DNA of 64,000 nucleotides from an uncultured Gammaproteobacteria bacterium (GCA_958295465.1 OY282353.1:5385001-5449000), one strand, 5' to 3'. Positions 33,639 to 42,661 are shown, numbered from the stretch's first letter. The notes: a model not told the origin generated them from the sequence alone. A program made the numbers and translations.

Positions 33639-34007
33639 TCAGGGATTGTTGCGATCGAGGGCAGTCAACGAACCCGGGCCTTCAGGGGTGACGATGAACT
33701 CGCAGCTTCCCTTCGGAGCGTGTGTCCAGGCATTGCCCTGGAAGTCCACGGTGGAGGTTCCCTCGCAGCTCGTACCCGCCCCCGCCGCACAATCGTTCTC
33801 ACCTGCAAGCACGATGCCGTAGCACTTGTCCTTGCGCCCGCTCGGCGATTCCCCCGCCATCCATTGCGCAAACGTGGTCTTCACCCCTTCCGGGGCATCA
33901 CCGGAGATCGTCAACTGCGCGTTGGGCTTCGCCGCCGCCTGGCTGCCCATCGCCGCGATCGCCGCGCCGGCCAGCAAGGCCCTGGCGATGGTGGATTTCG
34001 TCGTCAC
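33639..34007 (-). CDS. bufA1: Bufferin precursor, BufA1 (DUF2282) type
   Basis: 122 residues from GTG 34007, chosen because AGGAGG lies 9 bases upstream. Sec signal peptide TKSTIARALLAGAAIAAMG ends near SQAAA; the mature peptide has four cysteines in the BufA1 spacing: DKCYGIVLAGENDCAAGAGT, SCEG and KGSCEF. Bufferins are secreted, MNIO-modified, metal-binding (copper-type) peptides. It heads the second cluster, 188 bases after the preceding DUF2063 gene. Confidence 0.9.
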   Translation of the reverse strand: MTTKSTIARALLAGAAIAAMGSQAAAKPNAQLTISGDAPEGVKTTFAQWMAGESPSGRKDKCYGIVLAGENDCAAGAGTSCEGTSTVDFQGNAWTHAPKGSCEFIVTPEGPGSLTALDRNNP

Positions 34008-34194
34008 TGTTCGTTCCTCCTGTCGTTGGGTTGGACACCGGATACGACTCGTCGAGAGGACGTCGATCCCCGGCGGAAGTTTCGGGCCCGCCGGCACGAT
34101 CGCATCCTGCCACCGGAACCGCCACGGCGATCCCGCAGGCACTCCCATGCGACGGCGCGGCGCATCGAGCCGTGCGCCCTGCACGGCGCCCGGC

Positions 34195-34968
34195 TCACAC
34201 CGCTTCCAGCACACTGTCGGCCGCCCACTGCTTGAGGTAGGTGGCGGCCCGAAACGCCGCCGCCTCTTCCCCGACCCGCCGGCACAGTCCGGCGCAGATC
34301 GAGCCGAAGTCACCGCCGGCTGCGCAGCGCCGGAGCGCCCACGCCTCGTCGGGCTCGACCGACCGCCAGCGGACCACGACGTCTTCGCGCCACAGCAGCC
34401 ACTCCACCGCTCGTTCCATGCGGACGGGCGGCGGTGGCGCGTCGCCGCGGTCGACGGCGGTCCACAGGCGCGGCACGTTCCATTCGAGCGCGAGCCGCCG
34501 CACCGCGGGCTTGAGCCGCGGCTGCATGGCGGCCCACCGATCCGGCGCGATGGCGGCGACGTCCTCGATGCCCACCACCGGGCTGTCGGCGGCGTCCAGG
34601 AGCTCGCCCTTGGCCCATTCGAACCGGGCCATCTCACCCAGCACCGGTTGATCCCGCCACGGCGCGGTCGAGCGCAGGAACGCCGGGAGATGACGGCCGA
34701 ACCACCGGATCGAGGGGTGACGCGAGGGATGCGCCGCCGCGTATCCGAGTCCCAGGGTCCGGAACCGGTCGTCGCCCGCCAGTGCGTGCAGACCCGGATA
34801 ATCCTGGCCGAGCACATCCAGAAACCGCAGCCGGATCGCGTCCGCATAAACCTGCATGCGGTCCTCGGCCGACACCGCGCCGGCGCGGGCCACCGTCGCC
34901 GGGAGCGTGTCCGCTTCTCCGAGCACGCGGGCCTGAAAGCCTCGCTGCAGATCGCGAAGCGCGGTCAT
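34195..34968 (-). CDS. bufC: DUF2063 (HvfC/BufC-type) partner protein, bufA2 cluster
   Basis: 257 residues from ATG 34968, overlapping the MNIO stop (ATGA, 34965-34968). TALRDLQRGFQARVLGE, RMQVYADAIRLRFLDVLGQD and YPGLHALAGDDRF are typical DUF2063. It acts with the MNIO enzyme on the bufferin peptide. Confidence 0.88.
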   Translation of the reverse strand: MTALRDLQRGFQARVLGEADTLPATVARAGAVSAEDRMQVYADAIRLRFLDVLGQDYPGLHALAGDDRFRTLGLGYAAAHPSRHPSIRWFGRHLPAFLRSTAPWRDQPVLGEMARFEWAKGELLDAADSPVVGIEDVAAIAPDRWAAMQPRLKPAVRRLALEWNVPRLWTAVDRGDAPPPPVRMERAVEWLLWREDVVVRWRSVEPDEAWALRRCAAGGDFGSICAGLCRRVGEEAAAFRAATYLKQWAADSVLEAV

Positions 34969-35861
34969 GCGCAGGAGACCCGTAACGGTGACGGGGGGCT
35001 CGCGGACCCTGCCAGCAACCGCGCCCGCGCAAGCTCGCCGAGCAGCACGTCGAGCGGCGGGATGTCGTCGTCGCGCTCGATCATCGTGGAGACCGGCCCG
35101 AGGCGCGCGATCGCCTCGGCGTACAGCGCCCAGACCGGATCCGGCACCGGATGATCGTGGGTGTCGATGATCAACGGGCCATGATGGCTGTGGCCGGCGA
35201 GATGGATCTGGCGAACACGCTCGCCCGGCACACCGTCGAGGTACGCGAGCGGGTCGAATCCATGATTGTGAGCGCTGACGTACACGTTGTTGACGTCGAG
35301 CAGGATGCAGCAGTCGGCGCGCTCCGCGACCGCCGACAGGAACTCCCATTCGGAGACGCACGAATCCGTGTACGTCACGTAGCTCGAAACGTTCTCGAGC
35401 AGGATCCGACGGCCGAGGCAGTCCTGCACGCGGCCGACCCGTTCGGCCACGTGCGCGATCGCCTCCTCGGTGTACGGCAACGGAAGGAGATCGTGCAGGT
35501 TGCGGCCGTCGATGCCCGTCCAGCACAGGTGATCCGACACCCACGCCGGTTCGACCCGGGCGGCCAGCCGTTTCAGGGCCGCGAGGTACTCGAAGTCGAG
35601 CGGGTCCGAGCCCCCGATGGAGAGCGAGACCCCGTGCATGACCATCGGGTAGTGCTCGCGGATCCGGTCGAGGTAGTGAAGCGGCTTCCCGCCGTCGACG
35701 AGGTAGTTCTCGCTGATGATCTCGAACCAGTCGACGGCCGGCCGGCCGTCGAGCACCTCCAGGTAATGCTCAGGCCTGAGCCCCAATCCGAAGCCGAGGA
35801 AGGGCCTTTGGGCGGGGCTGCCGGTCCCCGCGTCCCGATGCGGACGGAGCGACGTGCTCAT
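34965..35861 (-). CDS. bufB: MNIO (DUF692) peptide-modifying enzyme, bufA2 cluster
   Basis: 298 residues, the normal size. Core segments: GFGLGLRPEHYLEVL, WFEIISENYLVDGG, HGVSLSIGGSDPLD, WVSDHLCW, LLENVSSYVTY, CCILLDVNNVYVSAHNHG, HLAGHSHHGPLIIDTH. These carry the His/Glu/Asp/Asn iron ligands of the family. It is separated from bufA2 by ~260 bases that hold a strong stem-loop. Confidence 0.93.
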   Translation of the reverse strand: MSTSLRPHRDAGTGSPAQRPFLGFGLGLRPEHYLEVLDGRPAVDWFEIISENYLVDGGKPLHYLDRIREHYPMVMHGVSLSIGGSDPLDFEYLAALKRLAARVEPAWVSDHLCWTGIDGRNLHDLLPLPYTEEAIAHVAERVGRVQDCLGRRILLENVSSYVTYTDSCVSEWEFLSAVAERADCCILLDVNNVYVSAHNHGFDPLAYLDGVPGERVRQIHLAGHSHHGPLIIDTHDHPVPDPVWALYAEAIARLGPVSTMIERDDDIPPLDVLLGELARARLLAGSASPPSPLRVSCA

Positions 35862-36069
35862 GCCCGGAAACGAACCTCGCGGGAGAGAGGGATACGGGCC
35901 CGAACACGGTGCCGGGGCGCCGCCGTGGCGCGGGCTTCGCGGCGAACTCCGCGATGGCGGCGCGGATCGGGGATGTGCACCCGGCCCGGAGCGATCCTGC
36001 CGATGGAGAACGGAGGTCCGCCTCTGCCACCAGCGGCGGCACGGCGCCGGGGCTCCGCGAACGCGGCAC

Positions 36070-36103
36070 GGAGCGGATCGGGGAAGCGCACCCGATCCGC
36101 TCC
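36070..36103 (-). terminator. Stem-loop between bufA2 and its MNIO gene
   Basis: A perfect 13-bp inverted repeat: GGAGCGGATCGGG (36070-36082), 8-base loop, CCCGATCCGCTCC (36091-36103), lying 18 bases after the bufA2 stop. No T-run follows, so it may be a leaky terminator or an mRNA-stabilising hairpin that keeps precursor transcripts in excess over the enzymes. Confidence 0.65.
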
Positions 36104-36120
36104 ATGCACACGGGCCGGAC

Positions 36121-36384
36121 TCAGGACGATCCCTGGTCGGCCTCGACCTCGCCGCCGGCCTCCATGCAGGCGGCCTCGGTGGCCATGACGAACCCCTGCC
36201 CCTTGCAGGCGTTCAGGCCCTTGCACTCGCTGCTTGCCGTCTTGCAGGCGCTGTGGCCCTTGCAGGTGTTGCCGCCCATGCACTTCACGGTCTCCTCGCC
36301 CGCGCCGGCCGATACGGGGGCCAGTGCGAACATCGCGGCCGCGGCCGCGGCAAGTGTCAGGCTGGTAGTGGTCTTGACATCCAT
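36121..36384 (-). CDS. bufA2: Bufferin precursor, BufA2 type
   Basis: 87 residues from ATG 36384 with AAGGAG 8 bases upstream. Signal peptide: TTTSLTLAAAAAAMFALAPV, cleavage near AGAGEE. The mature peptide is Cys- and Lys-rich in the BufA2 pattern: KCMGGNTCKGHSACKTASSE, then CKGLNACKGQGF and AACMEAGGE. It first-encodes the tandem bufferin region. The frame extends upstream to 36483 without homology. Confidence 0.9.
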   Translation of the reverse strand: MDVKTTTSLTLAAAAAAMFALAPVSAGAGEETVKCMGGNTCKGHSACKTASSECKGLNACKGQGFVMATEAACMEAGGEVEADQGSS

Positions 36385-36583
36385 CGGGACGCTCCTTCGG
36401 TGCGGGTTGGGACGAGTCGATTCGATCGTGCCGGAGTCATATCGGAACGTGCGATCCGACTGGTGGCGATTGTAGGGTGCCATGTATCACGCGGCTATCA
36501 CGCCGGATTCACGGAGCCGGGACATCCGGAAACCGGAGGCGAGTCCGGACCGGGCAGGGCCGGATCGGACGGGGGCCGGCAAC

Positions 36584-37351
36584 TCAGCCGGCCCCTCCGC
36601 CCGGAGGTCTTCCCCGGGTCCGCCCGAAGATGCTCGTCACGGTTGCTTCCACGGGCAACGCACGAAGCGCTTCCCGCAGGCGGCCCGGATGGAAGTCCGT
36701 GATCCCCTTCGCACCTTTCCTGTAGCTGGCCAGCCACGCTTCGAGCAGCGGCGCTTCGGGCGCGTACCGGCTTTGCACGTAGAAATGCCTGATCCTGACG
36801 CCGTCTTCCGTTCTGCGCTTGTACCGGACGATCGCATGGTGGGGGCATGGGGCATCCACGCTTTCCCGGGCCAGCCGCGCCTCCAGGTTGCCGATGATGC
36901 GGACCAGCGCCTCGGGGCTGCGCGCCGTACCGTCATCGCGCAACGGATTCGCGGCCGGGACCGCGGTGTCCGCGGTGTCCGGGACCGTGACCGCACCGTG
37001 ATTCCGGTGCATGAGCTTCATCACGGGATCGACCCTCGCCATGACGATCGTCGGATGAATCCCCTGGTTCACGCCCCGGGCCCGGCAGGCGACGGCCAGC
37101 AGGGCGCGGGCGGTCGGGCCGGCCTCCGCGCCGACTTCCCAGACAAGGTGCGTGCTGCCGTCCCGGGCCCGGACGTGGCGGATCCGCTGGCGACGGTCTT
37201 GCCGCCGGTCCAGATGGACCTTCATCCCGCGCAGGGCCGTATCCCACTCAGTGGGGGTGAGACGCCGGAGGGCCGTCTCGAGGTCCGGGTGGTCCAGAGG
37301 GACGCCGGCGTGAACCGTCAGCCAGGGATCGTCGAAGGGGCGAGGACGCAT
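36584..37351 (-). CDS. Hypothetical protein
   Basis: 255 residues from ATG 37351 (MRPRPFDDPWLTVHAGVPLD); a longer frame to 37429 is possible. No signal or membrane segment. Basic and Arg-rich, with CPHHAIVRYKRRTEDGVRIR, FYVQSRYAPEAPLLEAWLAS and GKVHLD-type stretches that look like folded alpha/beta sequence. I do not recognise the family. It is divergent from the HTH regulator 307 bases away; that spacer shows no further gene. Confidence 0.6.
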   Translation of the reverse strand: MRPRPFDDPWLTVHAGVPLDHPDLETALRRLTPTEWDTALRGMKVHLDRRQDRRQRIRHVRARDGSTHLVWEVGAEAGPTARALLAVACRARGVNQGIHPTIVMARVDPVMKLMHRNHGAVTVPDTADTAVPAANPLRDDGTARSPEALVRIIGNLEARLARESVDAPCPHHAIVRYKRRTEDGVRIRHFYVQSRYAPEAPLLEAWLASYRKGAKGITDFHPGRLREALRALPVEATVTSIFGRTRGRPPGGGAG

Positions 37352-37658
37352 CGGGTGACCCCTCCGGGCCCGTGGTGTCGCTGGAGGCGGGCGTCGCTCC
37401 GAAACCGGAGCTCCGCCCGGTTCATGCAATCGGCTCCGGCTTCCCTGAGCGCCTTGACGCCTGGCAAGTGCCGAAGGTCGCGACCTCCATGGCGTTCCCC
37501 GATGATCGGCTCGACGCGGAAGGCGAGTGTACCGCCCTCGCGAGCCTCGGGCGATTCGGATTGTTCTTCATCGGCCGCTTGTGGAAGGGCCGGCGACTCA
37601 CCGCCCAGAACCCCGATCGAATGGCAAGATCGAGGCCCCCCCAAGGAGTCCAGAGGCC

Positions 37659-38552
37659 ATGGCGCACGGAATGCTCGAGGAAACACGGAGAGGACAACCG
37701 CTCTACCTCACTACGAAAGAGGTGGCGGAGCTTCTCCGCGTGAAGGAACGCAAGGTGTACGACCTTGCCGCGGCGGGGGAAATCCCGCACCGCCGGATCA
37801 CGGGAAAGCTGCTCTTCCCGAGCGCCGAAATCCTGGCCTGGATCGAGGGCGGTGGTGAAACGGTTCCCGCCGAGCGGCCCGCGGTGCTGGCCGGCTCACA
37901 TGACCCGCTGCTCGACTGGGCGGTGCGCGAGTCCGGGTCAGGGCTGGCGACGCTGTTGAACGGGAGCCTCGACGGCCTCGACTGTTTCGTCGACGGCCGC
38001 GCGGCGCTCGCGGGCCTGCACGTTCCCGAGGAGGCGGGATGGAACGTCGGGACGGTCGCCGCCCGGGGCGTGCGGGACTCCGTCCTGCTCGCATGGGCGG
38101 TGCGGGCCCGGGGGTTGATCCTGTCGGAGCCCATGCACGGCGAGGTGCAGTGCTTTTCCGATCTCGCGGGCAAACGGGTCGTCATGCGTCAACCGGGGGC
38201 CGGCGCCGCGGCGCTCTTCAAGGATCTCCTGTCGAGGGAAGGGCTGACGGAGACGGACCTGATTCCGTCAACGGAGCTTGCGCGGACTGAAAGCGACGCG
38301 GCGGCGGCGGTCGCGGCCGGCGACGCGGACGCGGCCCTCGGGATCGAGGCGATGGCCAGACGGTTTCATTTGCCGTTTCTGCCCCTGGTGGAGGAGCGCT
38401 TCGACCTGCTCGTCGATCGGCGCGCCTGTTTCACCGATCCGGTGCAGACGCTGCTGGCCTTCGCGCGCGGCGATGCACTCCGGCACAAGGCCGCCGCCAT
38501 GGGCGGCTATGACCTGTCCGAGACCGGAACGGTTCGCTGGCTGTCGCCCTGA
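37659..38552 (+). CDS. HTH (excisionase-type) regulator with periplasmic-binding-like domain, likely tungstate/molybdate regulator
   Basis: 297 residues from ATG 37659. N-terminal HTH_17-type domain: LYLTTKEVAELLRVKERKVY then DLAAAGEIPHRRITGKLLFP (residues ~15-60). C-terminal PBP_like domain (from ~80) ends with FARGDALRHKAAAMGGYDLS, as in regulators linked to Mo/W uptake. It converges on tupA, whose frame overlaps its last ~122 bases on the other strand. Probable role: sensing oxyanion and regulating tupABC or cofactor genes; the linkage is context only. Confidence 0.82.
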   Translation: MAHGMLEETRRGQPLYLTTKEVAELLRVKERKVYDLAAAGEIPHRRITGKLLFPSAEILAWIEGGGETVPAERPAVLAGSHDPLLDWAVRESGSGLATLLNGSLDGLDCFVDGRAALAGLHVPEEAGWNVGTVAARGVRDSVLLAWAVRARGLILSEPMHGEVQCFSDLAGKRVVMRQPGAGAAALFKDLLSREGLTETDLIPSTELARTESDAAAAVAAGDADAALGIEAMARRFHLPFLPLVEERFDLLVDRRACFTDPVQTLLAFARGDALRHKAAAMGGYDLSETGTVRWLSP

Positions 38553-39696
38553 CGCGCGAGCGCCGGCACATCGGCCGTTCCCCGCCATCCCCGAGCCCCT
38601 CGACCCGGACATCGACTCCGTGGACGGAGGAGAGAGCCGGCGCGGCGTGGGCCGGGCGGTGGCCGGGAGGTGCGCTCGGCGCAGCGGCCGGGCGTCCCCC
38701 TCGGCCGAACGCGCCCCGCCCGACCGGGTGAAGAGCCCGAGCCGCGCGGCCTGCCGTCCGGACGGGGCCGCCGCGGACACCCTCGTGCGGACCTCGGCGT
38801 CCCGCGTTCGGGAAGAACAGTTGCCGGCCATCGACCTTGTAGGACGCGATCGCGGCCTGGCCTTCCCCGGACAGGATCCAATCGACGAATTGCCGGCCGA
38901 GATCGGCTTTCACGCCAGGATGCCTGTCCGGGTTCACCAGGACGATGCCGTACTGGTTGAAGAGCCTCGGGTCACCCTCGACCACGATCCGGTGCCCGCC
39001 CTTGTTGCCGAAGGCGATCCAGGTGGCGCGGTCGGTCATGACGTAGGCGCCCATGCCCGTGCCGATGTTGAGGGTCGCGCCCATGCCGGAGCCCGTCTCG
39101 CGATACCAGCCGCCCGAGGCCGCCTCCACGTCGACCCCCGCCTCTTTCCAGAGCCCGAGCTCCGCCTTGTGGGTGCCGCTGTCGTCGCCGCGCGAGGCAA
39201 AAAGCGCCTCGGCCGCGGCGATCTTCGCCAGCGCGGCGACCGCGCCGGCCATGCCCGCGACGCCCGCGGGGTCCGAGGGCGGGCCGACGATGACGAAGTC
39301 GTTGTACATCACGTCGAAGCGCGCCACCCCGTCGCCGTCCGCCACGAACTTCTCTTCGGCGGCCCTGGCGTGCACGAAGAGGACGTCACCGTCTCCGTTC
39401 GCGGCGTTCCTGATCGCCTGCCCGGTGCCGACCGCGACGACGCGGACCTCGATCCCGGCCTTCCCGGTGAACCTCGGCAGGATGTGGTCGAAGAGGCCGG
39501 AGTTCCGGATCGACGTCGTCGACTGGACGACGATGAACCTGTCCAGCGCCGCCGCCGGGCCGGCCAGCCCGAACGCCACCACGGCGGCTGTCGCCAGGTC
39601 GAGGAAGGCGCCTCCGATCATGATGGCCGTTGTCGGGCGGTGTACTCGGCCGGCCTTTCCGCCCGTCGGGAGGCCGAGGAAGGCGCCTCCGATCAT
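38431..39696 (-). CDS. tupA: Tungstate-binding protein TupA with odd N- and C-terminal extensions
   Basis: Core is TupA-like: FIVVQSTTSIRNSGLFDHIL, VRVVAVGTGQAIRNAANGDG, VLFVHARAAEEKFVADGDG, VMYNDFVIVGPPSDPAGV and RETGSGMGATLNIGTGMGAY (oxyanion pocket). Homologues end near QLFFPNA (base ~38,806); here no stop follows and an Arg/Pro/Gly-rich tail of ~125 residues runs to 38431, over the end of the convergent regulator gene. The start region is duplicated: ATG 39696 (overlapping the tupC stop as ATGA) and ATG 39621 both begin MIGGAFL. The second gives a clean signal peptide (DLATAAVVAFGLAGPAAA), the first an extra 25 residues. Confidence 0.88.
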   Translation of the reverse strand: MIGGAFLGLPTGGKAGRVHRPTTAIMIGGAFLDLATAAVVAFGLAGPAAALDRFIVVQSTTSIRNSGLFDHILPRFTGKAGIEVRVVAVGTGQAIRNAANGDGDVLFVHARAAEEKFVADGDGVARFDVMYNDFVIVGPPSDPAGVAGMAGAVAALAKIAAAEALFASRGDDSGTHKAELGLWKEAGVDVEAASGGWYRETGSGMGATLNIGTGMGAYVMTDRATWIAFGNKGGHRIVVEGDPRLFNQYGIVLVNPDRHPGVKADLGRQFVDWILSGEGQAAIASYKVDGRQLFFPNAGRRGPHEGVRGGPVRTAGRAARALHPVGRGAFGRGGRPAAAPSAPPGHRPAHAAPALSSVHGVDVRVEGLGDGGERPMCRRSRVRATASEPFRSRTGHSRPWRRPCAGVHRRARRPAASAPDR

Positions 39697-39698
39697 GA
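39600..39698. repeat. 75-bp-period direct repeat at the tupA start
   Basis: CGAGGAAGGCGCCTCCGATC followed by ATGA occurs from 39600 and again from 39675. Both copies encode the MIGGAFL start on the minus strand. The repeat keeps the frame (75 bp = 25 codons), so one translation start was copied into the other. Confidence 0.85.
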
Positions 39699-40559
39699 AG
39701 TGCCTCTCCGTGGATTCCGGACGTTCCGTCGAGGTGGGGGATGTCGAGGCGGGGGATCGAGATACAGGCGGCCCTCGAGCCAGGCGCGAGCCGCCTCGGA
39801 CCGGGGCGCATCGAGCACCTCCGACACCTGGCCGGTTTCGGCGACGCGCCCGGCATGCAGGAAGATCAGGTCGTCACCGAGCCGCCGCGCCTGCCCCGTG
39901 TCATGCGTGACCAGGACGATGGTGACGCCGCTTTCATGCGCCTCCCGGATGAGCTCTTCGATCGCGTGGGTCGATGCCGGATCGAGGCTTGCCGTCGGCT
40001 CGTCGAGGAACAGCACCCGAGGCCCGCAAGCCAGCGCACGGGCGACCGCGAGCCGCTGTTGCTCACCCCCGGACAGGACGCGCGCGGGACGCTTCGCCAG
40101 ATCGTGCAGCCGTGCCCGTTCGATCGCCTCCGCTTCCCGGGCCGCACGTTCCGAGCCGCCGATCCCGCGCACCGCCAGGGCGAAGCGAATGTTGGCAAGC
40201 ACCGACCGCCGCAGCATGACCGGACGCTGAAACACCATCGCCTGCCCGCGGCGGCCCTCGCGGTCGAGAGGCCGCCCCTGCCAGAGCACCTCGCCCGCGG
40301 TCGGCCGGATCAGGCCGTGCAGCAGCCGCAGAAGCAGGCTCTTGCCGGTGCCGTTGGCCCCCATGACCACCGTGCGGCGCCGGGGTCGGATGCCGGCGTC
40401 GATGCGATCGACGAGCCGCTTGCCGCCGGCGTCGAAACACAGGCCCCACCCCTGGAGAAGCGGCGCCGGAGAATCTTCCGCCCGCGATGCCGGCTCCCTG
40501 GCGCTCATGTCGAGTGCCGCCTCGCGCATGGGCTGCAGGCCGACCGCTGCCTTACGCAC
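39693..40559 (-). CDS. tupC: Tungstate ABC transporter ATPase TupC
   Basis: Up to 288 residues; starts possible at GTG 40559 (8-base overlap with tupB), ATG 40529 and ATG 40508. ABC motifs: VVMGANGTGKSLLLRLL (Walker A), VLSGGEQQRLAVARAL (signature), LFLDEPTASLD (Walker B), VLVTHD (switch His). Small ATPase of the Tup/Mod kind. Its stop overlaps the first tupA ATG. Confidence 0.9.
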   Translation of the reverse strand: MRKAAVGLQPMREAALDMSAREPASRAEDSPAPLLQGWGLCFDAGGKRLVDRIDAGIRPRRRTVVMGANGTGKSLLLRLLHGLIRPTAGEVLWQGRPLDREGRRGQAMVFQRPVMLRRSVLANIRFALAVRGIGGSERAAREAEAIERARLHDLAKRPARVLSGGEQQRLAVARALACGPRVLFLDEPTASLDPASTHAIEELIREAHESGVTIVLVTHDTGQARRLGDDLIFLHAGRVAETGQVSEVLDAPRSEAARAWLEGRLYLDPPPRHPPPRRNVRNPRRGTS

Positions 40560-41259
40560 AGGCCGCCCGCACCGCCGAGGCCCTGAGCGCCATCACGCCG
40601 GCATTGACCATCACCGCCATCGAAAGCAGAACGACACCGAGCGCCAGGGCGAGCTGCAGATTGCCTTTCGACGTTTCCAGGGCGATGGTCGTGGTCATCA
40701 CCCGGGTCACGTGGTTGATGTTGCCGCCCACGATGATGACCGCGCCGACCTCGGCCACCGCACGGCCGAAGCCTGCGAGCGCCACCGTGAGCAGGCTGTA
40801 GCGGGCATCCCACAACAGAGCGACGACCCGATCGAAGGGACCCACCTCCAGGGAGGAGAACTGTTCGGCATACTCGCGGTGAAGATCCTCCACCACCTGC
40901 CTGGTCAGCGCCGCGACGATGGGCGCGACGATGATCGTTTGCGCGATGATCATCGCCGTGGGGGTATAGAGCAGGTCCAGGGGGCCGAGCGGTCCGGCGG
41001 CCGACAGCATCAGGTAGACGATCAGTCCCACCACCACCGGCGGCAGCCCCATCAGGGCGTTCAGAACGACGGTCGCCGCCGTCCGGCCGGGAAACGGGAA
41101 GGCGCCCACCACCGCGCCGAGCGGCAGGCCGATCACGCAAGCGACCGCAACGGCCGTCAGCGTGACCCGCAACGAAAGCCCGATGATCTCGATGAGGTCG
41201 GGGTCCCAGGCCAGGATCAGACCCACCGCCTCGCCAAGAATCCGCCAGAAACCATCCAT
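40552..41259 (-). CDS. tupB: Tungstate ABC transporter permease TupB
   Basis: 235 residues from ATG 41259 (MDGFWRILGEAVGLI), with AGAGGA about 10 bases upstream. About five helices; GLSLRVTLTAVAVACVIGLP and RAVAEVGAVIIVGGNINHVT are typical of TupB. First gene of the tupBCA operon. It follows an AT-rich leader. Confidence 0.92.
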   Translation of the reverse strand: MDGFWRILGEAVGLILAWDPDLIEIIGLSLRVTLTAVAVACVIGLPLGAVVGAFPFPGRTAATVVLNALMGLPPVVVGLIVYLMLSAAGPLGPLDLLYTPTAMIIAQTIIVAPIVAALTRQVVEDLHREYAEQFSSLEVGPFDRVVALLWDARYSLLTVALAGFGRAVAEVGAVIIVGGNINHVTRVMTTTIALETSKGNLQLALALGVVLLSMAVMVNAGVMALRASAVRAACA

Positions 41260-41849
41260 TCCCGCGTTTCCTCTCATTTTCGGGAAGAAAACCATAAAAA
41301 CAAAACCAAATCTACCGATTCTTCGAGAAACAGATAAGCCGATAGGAAAAATATTTTGTTTTTCAGTTGCTTCTATTCAGTGCATCCCTGTGGCTTTCAT
41401 ACGAATGTGTGGATCTTCCGTTTTCATGAAATAAATACCTGAAAACAGCATGATTCTTCACAAAGGCGAAGTGACTCTTTCGGGATGGCCCCGGTGATGA
41501 TCCGGTTTCATCTCTACCCATTCCGCCATTCCGGGGTGACGACCGACCGGGAGACGTTCGCCCGACACCGCCGGTCGCCAGGCCACCGTCGCGGCGACCG
41601 CTCCACCATCGGAGGTATCGACCCTCGTCGAGCCTTTCATTTTTCGGCCGCCGACCGCCGGTTCCGAGGGGGTACTTCACTGATCGGGATGATGGCTCGT
41701 CCACTCCATCCATCCGGACATGGCGGGCACCGGCCCCGAGGCGGACAGGGCCGTCCGCCCGGCATCGGCTATGCTGCGCGCGCCGCGTGCCGCCCGCCGC
41801 CGGCCCGGCCTGACGCGGCGCGAGGCCCGACCGGGAGGCCACCGGAACG
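41260..41849. other. AT-rich tup leader, then a spacer with a 55-bp duplicate of the oxygenase gene
   Basis: 41,261-41,460 is strikingly AT-rich (e.g. AAAACCATAAAAACAAAACC) in this GC-rich window and is the natural promoter region of tupBCA, but no -35/-10 pair is convincing. 41,691-41,742 (GATGGCTCGTCCACTCCATC...) copies 42,407-42,458 of the downstream TIGR02466 gene at about 90% identity, a remnant of a partial duplication. No intact gene is seen. Confidence 0.5.
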
Positions 41850-42641
41850 ATGACGGACGAAGCCGCACCCGCGCACGGGAAGCGCATGGCCCGGGACTAC
41901 TTCTTCCCGACGCCGATCTACTACACCGATCTCGCGCAGGCGGAGACCCTCAACGCGCGCCTCGCCGAGGACGTCCGCGCGTGGCGGGAGCGGGACCCCG
42001 GAGGGACGTTCCGATCGAACGTGCCGCAGCTCGGGGGCTGGCACAGCGCGACCGACATGCACCTGCGAGCAGAGTTCACCGCTCTCACCCGCGAGATCTT
42101 CGAACTGATCCACGGCGTGTTCGCGGACCAGGGCTACGACGACGCCTACGAGCCGGTCTGCGACTCGATGTGGGCGAACGTCAATCCGCCCGGCGCGTTC
42201 AACCGCCATCACACCCACCCGCACGCGCTGTGGAGCGGCGTGTACTACGTCCGCACCCCGGACGACTGCGGCCTGCTCTGCCTCACCGATCCGCGCCCGC
42301 AGGCGCACGTGCTCACCCCGTACTTCGATCCGAAGCGCCGCTCCGCCCACACCTGGGGCGAGGTCTACTACCAGCCCCGGGCCGGCCGGCTCATCGCCTT
42401 TCCCGGATGGCTCGTCCACTCCACCCATCCGAACATGGCGGGTGCCGACCCCGAGGCGGGCGAGGCCGGGAACGCGGACGGGAGGGAGGGCAGCGAAGGC
42501 GCGGCGCCCGAGGAAGAGGGGGACGGCCGCGACCTCGAACGGATCAGCGTCAGCTTCAACTTCCGGCAGCGGCGCAAGGACGCCGACCCGGCCTCGGCCC
42601 CGGTCAACGAGGTGGTGCGGGCGAATCTGCCGGCGAGGTGA
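41850..42641 (+). CDS. TIGR02466 family putative 2OG-Fe(II) oxygenase
   Basis: 263 residues. FNRHHTHPHALWSGVYYV supplies the first metal histidines and FPGWLVHSTHPN the distal histidine; ISVSFNFR ends the domain. The family folds like 2-oxoglutarate/Fe(II) hydroxylases, substrate unknown. An acidic Gly/Glu insert (about 205-233) interrupts the last strands and is unusual for the family. The stop lies 20 bases from the convergent PEP carboxylase stop. Confidence 0.88.
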   Translation: MTDEAAPAHGKRMARDYFFPTPIYYTDLAQAETLNARLAEDVRAWRERDPGGTFRSNVPQLGGWHSATDMHLRAEFTALTREIFELIHGVFADQGYDDAYEPVCDSMWANVNPPGAFNRHHTHPHALWSGVYYVRTPDDCGLLCLTDPRPQAHVLTPYFDPKRRSAHTWGEVYYQPRAGRLIAFPGWLVHSTHPNMAGADPEAGEAGNADGREGSEGAAPEEEGDGRDLERISVSFNFRQRRKDADPASAPVNEVVRANLPAR

Positions 42642-42661
42642 GGCGCCCGCCGATCCGTCGA

